Positions 1 to 5,940 of a DNA stretch of 6,195 nt are shown piece after piece. A program made the translations under genes and the position numbers. The stretch is taken from assembly GCA_903957405.1 (NCBI GenBank), contig CAJBPC010000503.1:1-6195 (forward strand), given 5' to 3'. The stretch is from an uncultured bacterium. Lineage in GTDB: Bacteria; Bacteroidota; Bacteroidia; Chitinophagales; Chitinophagaceae. Position 1 is the first letter of the stretch. Every line of letters begins with the position of its first letter. The notes under the pieces were generated by a model. It had not been told where the DNA came from. It searched no databases and was given only the letters and a program-made list of their open reading frames with translations.

Positions 1-1775
1 GCATCGAAGAAAGTCTGTGCGCCCTCGGCCAAATGCACGTTGTTCAATGGATCCAGCAACCGCAGACTGTCGGGGATGATGGCGTTCCTTAGGAAATCAA
101 TCTGCACGGCCTCACTGCTCTGCCATGCGGATTTATAGGCTTTCGCCATGATCCGGGCATTCGCGGCAATGGTCAGTTTATTCCGGAATATCGGCGAATG
201 CAGGCTGTCGGGCTCACTGCCATCGAGGGTGTAGCGGATCTCCGCGCCCCTGACCGGATGCCCGAGCAGCACATCGACCGAATCCCGAAAGACGAGCGTG
301 CTGTTCTTCACCTGCGGGGGATTCAGCTTCAACATGTCCATGCCCTCGAATCCGGAGCCCCCGACGAAGTCGATCCCGGGGAATGACTGCCGCAGTCCAG
401 ACAGATCCTGCGCAGATACGTCCGTGTTCCAAATGGTGACCATGTCGAGCCTCTTAAATGCCGGCAGGGCACCCTTGAGGCCGCTGTAGGTGACCTTCGT
501 CCCGGAGAGTGACAGTGTCCTCAACTGTTTCAGCGAAGCGAGTTCGCGCAGGCCCCGGTCGGTGATGTCTGAAAAATTAAGCTCTAACCGGCGCAGGTTG
601 ACAAATGGGGCGATCCGTTTCAGGTCATCATCGCGGACGGGCAACTTGTTAAGCTTTAGTGTGACGACCTGTTGCCGGATGCCATCCAACTCTTCCAGTT
701 GCTTTACGCCATATCCGTCGCGCCGGTAGATGCTGACTTCCAGCGCCGGTGACTGCATCGAGACATGGGAGATGTTGCGGTCATTGGTATTCAGCTTTGC
801 GATCAGCCGCTCATCCGCCGCCGGAAAATCAAAGAGGCTGGAGGAGTCTGTGACCGGCGTGACAAAGGCCGCGGCCATGATCCTGAGGGAATCGTTTTCC
901 GGCAGGGAGATCAGTTTTTTATGGAACCCGATCTCGTGATTGATCCACAACGACAGCAGTGTGATCTCGGATGCGGTGAGCTGCGCATTCCCGTCAGGCG
1001 GCATGTGTTTTTCCTGGTCGATCGGCAGATGGATGCGCTCCATCATCAAACTGGCATCGCTGTTCCCGGACAAAAACAACTTGCCCGTTTTGCCACCTTT
1101 CAAAAGGCCCAGGCTGTCGGTCAACAGCAGTTCGCCTTTTAATTTATTTTGGTTGTGGCAGGTGACGCATTTCCGCTCGAGTATCGGCTGAATGACATCG
1201 GCATAGACAACCGCCTGATCGATCGTGACCGGCCTTATATTTATTTTTTGGGTGATGGGTTGTAGGATGTAGCCATCGCCGTGTGTCAGCGTGGCACCGT
1301 AATGGCCGGTCATCAGGAGCAGGCCCGTGACCGACAAGGCGCTGATGCGCGCGAAACCCTTGCCATACCAGGCTTTACCGCTGATGAAGCAAAGTGTCGA
1401 GGCCGCAAAGAACAGCAGCGCGCCCATCCACCGGTGCCATGGCAACGCATCGCCGGCATATCCTTCCTCACGCGACAGGAACAGTCCCATGACGACGGTG
1501 ATGCCCGCCAGCCAGGTGCCGGCAAGCAATACTGCCCGACCGAAACGGAGGAAAGCCGCCGACTGCTGACCGCCATTGCTGAAGCGAAACAGGTCCATCC
1601 AGACCGCCATGCCCAGTAGCACCAGGGGGAAATGCAGCATCATCAGGTGCATACGCCCCATCGGTTGCAGCCAGTAGGGCAGGACCAGCCTGTCGGAGAA
1701 CAGGAGTAGGAATAACACAAATATGTTAAGTACGATCAGCCCCTGTCCCGCGGCCTGCCTGAGTCTTGCATTCAT
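1..1775 (-). CDS. Membrane-anchored c-type cytochrome with DUF2231-like N-terminus, LRRs and chitobiase/Fn3-associated domain (3' end missing)
   Basis: The reading frame is open from ATG 1775 to the left edge (591 whole codons) with no stop; I translated it codon by codon. An in-frame TAA at 1806-1808 leaves this ATG as the only sensible start. Hydrophobic helices lie at about residues 13-26, 42-63, 75-101, 116-133 and 143-157. HFPL (48-51) and GHYGATLTHGDGYI (157-170) are typical of the DUF2231-like membrane part of Bacteroidota cytochromes. One haem c site, CVTCH (203-207), is followed by MPPDG (258-262), whose Met258 is the probable distal ligand. Residues about 366-455 form leucine-rich repeats (pattern LxxLxLxxTxIT-xxGL). 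YTLDGSEP (515-522) marks a chitobiase C-terminal/Fn3-associated-type domain at about 500-560. The C-terminus lies outside the window; relatives often carry a discoidin-like domain there. It starts 42 bp after the DUF1501 gene, so co-transcription is likely. Probable role: inner-membrane electron-transfer subunit with a large periplasmic part. The substrate is unknown. Confidence 0.88.
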   Translation of the reverse strand, partial: MNARLRQAAGQGLIVLNIFVLFLLLFSDRLVLPYWLQPMGRMHLMMLHFPLVLLGMAVWMDLFRFSNGGQQSAAFLRFGRAVLLAGTWLAGITVVMGLFLSREEGYAGDALPWHRWMGALLFFAASTLCFISGKAWYGKGFARISALSVTGLLLMTGHYGATLTHGDGYILQPITQKINIRPVTIDQAVVYADVIQPILERKCVTCHNQNKLKGELLLTDSLGLLKGGKTGKLFLSGNSDASLMMERIHLPIDQEKHMPPDGNAQLTASEITLLSLWINHEIGFHKKLISLPENDSLRIMAAAFVTPVTDSSSLFDFPAADERLIAKLNTNDRNISHVSMQSPALEVSIYRRDGYGVKQLEELDGIRQQVVTLKLNKLPVRDDDLKRIAPFVNLRRLELNFSDITDRGLRELASLKQLRTLSLSGTKVTYSGLKGALPAFKRLDMVTIWNTDVSAQDLSGLRQSFPGIDFVGGSGFEGMDMLKLNPPQVKNSTLVFRDSVDVLLGHPVRGAEIRYTLDGSEPDSLHSPIFRNKLTIAANARIMAKAYKSAWQSSEAVQIDFLRNAIIPDSLRLLDPLNNVHLAEGAQTFFD

Positions 1776-1817
1776 CGATGAGTATTGAGGCGGTTGGAAT
1801 GATTTTTAAAATAAATA

Positions 1818-3266
1818 TCAACTCAGGATGCCATTGACCAGCTTGCCGGCCACATCCGTGAGCCTGTATCGGCGGCCCAGGTGTTTGAAGATGAGCTTCT
1901 CGTGATTCAATCCCAGCAGATGCAGGACCGTGGCATGGAAGTCGTGCACATGGACGGGATCCTTGGCGATGTTATACCCGAAGTCATCCGTTTCGCCGTA
2001 GACGATGCCGGGCTTGACGCCACCGCCCGCCATCCAGATCGTGAAGCAGCGGGGATGATGGTCGCGGCCGTAGTTGTCGGCCGTCAGCTTGCCTTGCGTG
2101 TAGCTGGTCCGGCCGAATTCGCCGCCCCAGATCACCAGGGTTTCATCCAGCAGTCCCTGCTGCTTCAGGTCGGTCACCAATGCGGCGGATGCCTGATCGA
2201 CATCCTTCGCCTGGCTTCTGATCTCGAAGGGCAGGTTGCCATGCTGGTCCCAACCCTGGTGGTACAACTGCACGAAGCGGACGCCCTTCTCCGAGAGCTT
2301 CCGCGCCAGCAGGCAGTTGGCGGCAAAAGTGCCCGGCACCAGGCAGTCCGGGCCGTATAATTTGACGATGCTGTCAGGCTCCTTCGACAGGTCCATGACC
2401 TCCGGCACCTCCGTCTGCATGCGATAGGCCATTTCATATTGCTTTATCCGGGTCATGATCTCTGGATCCCCGAATTCCTGATAGGCATTGTTGTTCAATT
2501 CCGCCAGATGGTCGAGCATGACCCTTCGCTCATCCCGGTTCATGCCGTCGCGCAGGTAGAGTACCGGGTCTTCGCCATTGCTGAACTGCACGCCCTGATG
2601 CACGGAGTCCAGAAATCCATTCGCCCACAGTTTCGAATAAACGCCCTGGCCGTTCCCGATGCCGCGGGATAGCAGGACGGTGAAGGCCGGGAGGTTCTTA
2701 TTTTCATTACCCAGTCCGTAGCTGAGCCAGGAGCCCATGCTCGGGCGATTCCCCTGCTGCGCGCCTGTTTGCAGGAAGGTCAGGGCCGGATCATGGTTGA
2801 TCGCCTCCGTGTACATCGACTTGATGATGCAGATATCATCCGCGATCCTGGCGGTGTAGGGCAACAGGTCGCTGATCCATGCCTGTGACTGTCCGTATTG
2901 TTTGAAGTCAATGAAGGAGCCGACCAGGGGAAAGGTTGCCTGATTGGCGGTCATGCCGGTCAGCCGCTGGTTGCCGCGGACGGATGGCGGCATCTCCAGC
3001 CCCTGCATCTCCCGGAGCTTCGGTTTGAAATCAAAAAGCTCCTGCTGCGCGGGGGCGCCATTCTGGAACAGATAGATGACCCGCTTCGCCTTCGGGGCGA
3101 AATGCGCCACACCGTCTGGAAGCGCGTCGTCATTGAATCCGAGCCTGCTGAACAGGTCTGGCATCAGCAGCGAGCCGAGTGCGACGCTTCCGACGCCCAG
3201 GCTCATGGTAGACAGAAACCTGCGCCGGTTCATGTTGAGTCCGTGTTCCAGCATTTCTTTTTCCAT
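1818..3266 (-). CDS. DUF1501 family protein, sulfatase/alkaline phosphatase-like, Tat-exported
   Basis: This is a complete 482-aa protein of usual length for DUF1501, a family of unknown reaction placed in the alkaline phosphatase/sulfatase superfamily. A twin-arginine signal, NRRRFLS (13-19), followed by a hydrophobic stretch to about residue 34, indicates export of a folded protein to the periplasm. Family motifs in order: LFDFKPKL (77-84), NHDPALTFLQTG (157-168), WDQHGN (339-344), WGGEFGRT (380-387), GRDHHP (400-405) and HDFHATVLHLLGL (441-453). The Asp/His/Glu residues in WDxH, GGEFGR and DHH are the likely metal ligands by analogy with the superfamily (inference). ATG 3266 is preferred over Met12 because the short N-terminal lead EHGLNMNRRRFLS resembles relatives as I recall them. 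An A/T-rich spacer of 38 bp separates it from the upstream DUF1553 gene; the next gene follows after 42 bp. Residue 73 is Ala where many relatives have Ser in a G-(G/A)-P-S-(H/Q) motif. Family assignment is firm; activity is not known. Confidence 0.93.
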   Translation of the reverse strand: MEKEMLEHGLNMNRRRFLSTMSLGVGSVALGSLLMPDLFSRLGFNDDALPDGVAHFAPKAKRVIYLFQNGAPAQQELFDFKPKLREMQGLEMPPSVRGNQRLTGMTANQATFPLVGSFIDFKQYGQSQAWISDLLPYTARIADDICIIKSMYTEAINHDPALTFLQTGAQQGNRPSMGSWLSYGLGNENKNLPAFTVLLSRGIGNGQGVYSKLWANGFLDSVHQGVQFSNGEDPVLYLRDGMNRDERRVMLDHLAELNNNAYQEFGDPEIMTRIKQYEMAYRMQTEVPEVMDLSKEPDSIVKLYGPDCLVPGTFAANCLLARKLSEKGVRFVQLYHQGWDQHGNLPFEIRSQAKDVDQASAALVTDLKQQGLLDETLVIWGGEFGRTSYTQGKLTADNYGRDHHPRCFTIWMAGGGVKPGIVYGETDDFGYNIAKDPVHVHDFHATVLHLLGLNHEKLIFKHLGRRYRLTDVAGKLVNGILS

Positions 3267-3304
3267 GGATGCGGATATTTGTATTTATTTAAATGAATAT
3301 AAGC

Positions 3305-5632
3305 CTAGGGCCTGGTGATCGTCTCTTCCAGGTTGTAGATGGCGGAGACCACCCGCATCAGAGCGGCGAGATCCGTCATATCTATTTTTTCCGGCAGGGG
3401 ATATTCCCCGACGTCAAGCGCCTTTCGGGCCGCAGCGGGTGTGAGGCTTTCGCGTTCGTGGCGGTAATATCCATGCAGCAATGTTACTTCTTTCGGTCGC
3501 GGCTTTCTGCCGACGATCAGCCGGTATGCATCCGTGATCTTTTGATCCATGCCGCCGGTCTGCTGCAAAAGCCTGGCTGCCAAGACGCGGGAGGCCTCGA
3601 GTACGGTCGGATCGTTCATCATGACCAGCGCCTGCAGGGGCGTGTTGGTCCTGAGCCTTCGCATCTCGCAGATGTCGCGGTTGCTGGCATCGAAGATGGC
3701 CATGGAAGCGGGCGGCACGGTCCGTTTGATCAGGGTATAGAGGCCGCGACGGTATAGTTTGTCGCCCCGGTCCTGCACGTAGATGGATAACAGTCCGCGG
3801 CCGGATGTGGCTCCTTCCCAGAGGCCGGGCGGCTGGTAGGGCTTCACGCTCGGGCCGCCGATGCTGCGGTTCAGCAGGCCGCTGCTGGATAGCACCAGGT
3901 CGCGGATGAGCTCCGCATGCAGTCGATACCTTGGACCCCTTGCGAGCAGGATATTATCCGGATCGACCGACAGGCTTTCCTTCGTCATCACGGAGGATTG
4001 CCGGTAGGTCGCCGAGGTGACCATCTTTCTGACCAGGTATTTTATATCCCATCCGTGTTCGATGAAATCAACGGCCAGCCAGTCGAGCAGTGCGGGGTGG
4101 GAGGGCAGTTCGCCTTGCATTCCGAAATCCCCCGTGGTCTTGACGATGCCTTTGCCGAAGAACTCCTGCCAGAGGAGGTTCACGTAAACCCTGGCCGTTA
4201 GCGGGTTGTTCCGGTCGAACAACCAGTTGGCGAGGCCCAGCCTGTTTTTTGGCAGGGATTTGTCGAACGGCAGGATGGCGGCGGGTGTTCCCGCTTCGAC
4301 CACATCGCCCGGGGCGTCATAGTTCCCGCGGATCAGGACATGTGTGGGGCGGACGGTGTCGATATCCCCCATCACCGACACGATCAGTTTGCCGGTGTCG
4401 GTCTTGTTGATGAAACGCAGCACCGTGTCCACTTCTGCAGAGGTGATTGTCATGAACGGTTTCTTCGCGTAGGTTTCGGGTCCGCCGATGACGGATTCGA
4501 TGCCCACTTCGCGGACGTTGTTGAAGAAGGCGAATAGCTGGTAGTATTCTTTTATCGAGAAGGGATCATATTTATGGTCGTGGCAATGGGCGCATTCCGT
4601 CGTCACCCCCAGCAGTCCCTTGCCGAAGAGGTCTGCCCGGTCGGTCACATACATTGTCCGGTATTCCTCGGGGATAACCCCGCCTTCCTCTGTGATCTTA
4701 TGGTTGCGGTTGAATGCCGTGGCCAGGACCTGTTCGCGGGTGGCATTTGGCAGCAGGTCACCTGCCAGCTGCCAGGTGACAAAATCACGGTAAGGAATAT
4801 TGCGGTTGAAGGCATGTATGACCCAGTCGCGCCAGGGCCACTGGGTGCGATAGCCGTCGTCCTGGTAGCCGTACGAGTCGGCATAGCGGGCGAGGTCAAG
4901 CCAGTGGATGGCCATCTTCTCGCCGTAGGCCGGTTGTTGCAGGAGCTGGTCCACTATTTTTTCGTAGGCCGTCGGTCCGTTGTCGGCCAGGAAGCGGTCC
5001 ATCATCTCCAGTGTAGGCGGCAGACCGGTGAGGTCGAGGCAGACGCGGCGGAGGAGTCGTTCCTTGTCGGCCGGGTCATTCGGCGATAGGCCTTTCTGTT
5101 CCTGTTTGGCGAGGATGAAGTGATCGATCTCGTTGCGCGGCCAGTCGGTCTGTTGGATCTCGGGCAGTGCGGACTTTCGGGGTGGCACGAAGGCCCAGTG
5201 TTTTTCGTATCGGGCGCCCTGTTCGATCCAACGTTCGATGAGTTTTATTTCTAGCGGGGTGAGTTTAAGCGGCGAGGAATGGGGCGGCATCACTTTGGAC
5301 GTATCGGTGGTGGTGATCCGCAGGAAGGCTTCTGACTGCTCGGTTTTTCCGGCGACGAGGGCATGGGCGTTGGGGTGCTCTTTCAAGGCGGCGAATGCGC
5401 TGACGGGGTCGTCCATGCGCAGGTCGGCCTTTCGCTTGTTGGCATCCGGTCCGTGACAGGTGAAGCATTTGTCGGACAGGATCGGACGGATGTCGAAGTT
5501 ATAGCTGACGGAATCGGGGAGATCGTTGGATGCCAGAAAGCCTTGCGGGTTTTTTTCCCAGAGGGAGGAGATGAGTAGCATGATACCCGCCAGGGCCAGG
5601 GTGGTGGCAAGGATCTTCCAGGGCATGCGCAT
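3305..5632 (-). CDS. PSCyt1-DUF1549-DUF1553 (PSD1) diheme cytochrome-type protein
   Basis: This 775-aa protein is the first gene of the operon. Residues about 7-24 form one hydrophobic helix, a signal anchor or uncleaved signal; there is no lipobox Cys. The planctomycete-type cytochrome domain follows: YNFDIRPILSDKCFTCHG (44-61) with haem site CFTCH (56-60), then MPP (115-117) as probable Met ligand. DUF1549 spans about 165-372, with DLTGLPPT (200-207), HWLDLARYADSYGYQDD (243-259) and a second haem-type motif CAHCH (347-351) in ECAHCHDHKYDPFS. A linker of about 80 residues holds a short beta-rich segment (HVLIRGNYDAPGDVV, 431-445). DUF1553 spans about 460-720, with NPLTARVYVNLLWQEFFG (476-493), SATYRQSS (540-547), YRRGLYTLIKRT (627-638) and TNTPLQALVMMNDP (662-675). 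It lacks the LamG-like insert seen in longer family members. It should act in the periplasm. These domains recur with DUF1501 proteins in Planctomycetota, Verrucomicrobiota and Bacteroidota, but the reaction is not established. Met3 is an alternative start. Confidence 0.93.
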   Translation of the reverse strand: MRMPWKILATTLALAGIMLLISSLWEKNPQGFLASNDLPDSVSYNFDIRPILSDKCFTCHGPDANKRKADLRMDDPVSAFAALKEHPNAHALVAGKTEQSEAFLRITTTDTSKVMPPHSSPLKLTPLEIKLIERWIEQGARYEKHWAFVPPRKSALPEIQQTDWPRNEIDHFILAKQEQKGLSPNDPADKERLLRRVCLDLTGLPPTLEMMDRFLADNGPTAYEKIVDQLLQQPAYGEKMAIHWLDLARYADSYGYQDDGYRTQWPWRDWVIHAFNRNIPYRDFVTWQLAGDLLPNATREQVLATAFNRNHKITEEGGVIPEEYRTMYVTDRADLFGKGLLGVTTECAHCHDHKYDPFSIKEYYQLFAFFNNVREVGIESVIGGPETYAKKPFMTITSAEVDTVLRFINKTDTGKLIVSVMGDIDTVRPTHVLIRGNYDAPGDVVEAGTPAAILPFDKSLPKNRLGLANWLFDRNNPLTARVYVNLLWQEFFGKGIVKTTGDFGMQGELPSHPALLDWLAVDFIEHGWDIKYLVRKMVTSATYRQSSVMTKESLSVDPDNILLARGPRYRLHAELIRDLVLSSSGLLNRSIGGPSVKPYQPPGLWEGATSGRGLLSIYVQDRGDKLYRRGLYTLIKRTVPPASMAIFDASNRDICEMRRLRTNTPLQALVMMNDPTVLEASRVLAARLLQQTGGMDQKITDAYRLIVGRKPRPKEVTLLHGYYRHERESLTPAAARKALDVGEYPLPEKIDMTDLAALMRVVSAIYNLEETITRP

Positions 5633-5699
5633 ATCGTTGGTTTAGGGTGATGGCAAGTGAGGACATGAATATAGGAATTTTTGGGTGATGTGTACCATG

Positions 5700-5714
5700 C
5701 CCGGCAGTAGCGGG
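5700..5714. repeat. Small GC hairpin (CCCG/CGGG)
   Basis: CCCG at 5700-5703 pairs with CGGG at 5711-5714 around a 7-nt loop. It is bracketed by GTACC (5692-5696) and its complement GGTAC (5727-5731), so a larger imperfect cruciform of about 40 nt is possible. The pairing is visible, but it is short and could be chance; its function is unknown. Confidence 0.3.
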
Positions 5715-5726
5715 GTAAGTGAAATG

Positions 5727-5739
5727 GGTACCTGACACC
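5727..5739. repeat. REP-like motif GGTACCTGACACC
   Basis: The 13-mer reads GGTGTCAGGTACC on the minus strand, where it can fold as a 5-bp stem (three Watson-Crick pairs and two G-T pairs) around a CAG loop. From memory, this core recurs between genes in various environmental bacteria, often near IS200-like/REP-associated tyrosine transposases. Only one copy lies in this window and no transposase is present, so repeat status cannot be shown here. Confidence 0.35.
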
Positions 5740-5741
5740 AT

Positions 5742-5764
5742 CGAAATCCTTATACATGATTTCG
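5742..5764. repeat. Perfect 7-bp inverted repeat, possible operator
   Basis: CGAAATC (5742-5748) and GATTTCG (5758-5764) are exact reverse complements separated by 9 nt, CTTATACAT. It sits 110 bp upstream of the DUF1553 start codon. Arm length and spacing would suit a dimeric DNA-binding regulator or an RNA hairpin in a leader. No regulator gene is in view, so the role is only a guess. Confidence 0.35.
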
Positions 5765-5841
5765 TTAGTTTGATGGATGTTAGGGGGGCTTAAAAGAACC
5801 CAACAATGCATGATCTTTTTAAACCAAATAAAGTCTGTGCA

Positions 5842-5858
5842 ACTTTCAATATGAAAGT
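5842..5858. repeat. Perfect 7-bp inverted repeat with 3-nt loop
   Basis: ACTTTCA (5842-5848) and TGAAAGT (5852-5858) are exact reverse complements around ATA. It is AT-rich and has no T-run directly after it on either strand, so it is not itself an intrinsic terminator. It could be a hairpin or a protein-binding site; chance in AT-rich DNA is also possible. Confidence 0.3.
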
Positions 5859-5882
5859 GTACTTGAACAAAATCCATTAAAC

Positions 5883-5923
5883 AAAAAAAAGATTCTGAGA
5901 AAATATCTGAGAATCTTTTTTTT
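5883..5923 (-). terminator. Rho-independent terminator of the S74-like gene (nearly symmetrical)
   Basis: Arms at 5883-5896 (AAAAAAAAGATTCT) and 5910-5923 (AGAATCTTTTTTTT) are perfect 14-bp reverse complements. Inside them, after one G-G mismatch, three more pairs (AGA/TCT) close a 5-nt AAATA loop. The A-run and T-run give a U-tract on either strand, so it could stop transcription both ways. It starts 17 bp after the stop codon of the gene ending at 5941 and lies on that gene's downstream side. It therefore most likely ends that transcript and insulates the operon to the left from read-through. Confidence 0.88.
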
Positions 5924-5940
5924 AAACTTAATCTTTGAAA

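Larger units (their letters stand above)
5633..5940. other. Structured 308-bp intergenic region without genes
   Basis: No convincing coding sequence is present; the short minus-strand frames that cross it run out of frame into the DUF1553 gene. It holds, left to right, a GC-rich hairpin (5700-5714), a GGTACCTGACACC motif (5727-5739), a 7-bp inverted repeat (5742-5764), another 7-bp inverted repeat (5842-5858) and an intrinsic terminator (5883-5923). The promoter of the three-gene operon should lie here, read leftward. I found no perfect Bacteroidota -7 box (TAnnTTTG) on the minus strand, so no promoter is called. Base composition falls from GC-rich at the left to strongly AT-rich at the right. 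Confidence 0.7.

Noticed and set aside
198..1619. Multiple short plus- and minus-strand frames across the left 1.7 kb
   Set aside because: The minus frame in the phase of ATG 1775 is open to the window edge and encodes recognisable cytochrome, LRR and chitobiase-type motifs; the others are shadows of it.
3231..3233. Met12 as alternative start of the DUF1501 protein (just before the RRR motif)
   Set aside because: Possible, but the longer N-terminal lead resembles family members and the A/T-rich upstream spacer fits ATG 3266 better.
1881..3296. Several plus-strand frames (up to 159 aa) antisense to the DUF1501 gene
   Set aside because: All are mirror frames of DUF1501 with no independent coding signal or neighbours on that strand.
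4574..5089. 171-aa plus-strand frame antisense to the DUF1553 gene
   Set aside because: It lies entirely opposite a firmly identified gene; long antisense frames are expected in GC-rich coding DNA and no family motif is present.
5645..5690. Direct repeat GGGTGATG at 5645-5652 and 5683-5690
   Set aside because: Two 8-bp copies only, no terminal structure or third copy; likely chance.
5383..5877. 164-aa minus-strand frame covering the intergenic region and the start of the DUF1553 gene
   Set aside because: It overlaps the well-supported DUF1553 coding frame in another frame, has no recognisable motifs and a composition rich in Cys/His/Pro typical of out-of-frame GC-rich DNA.
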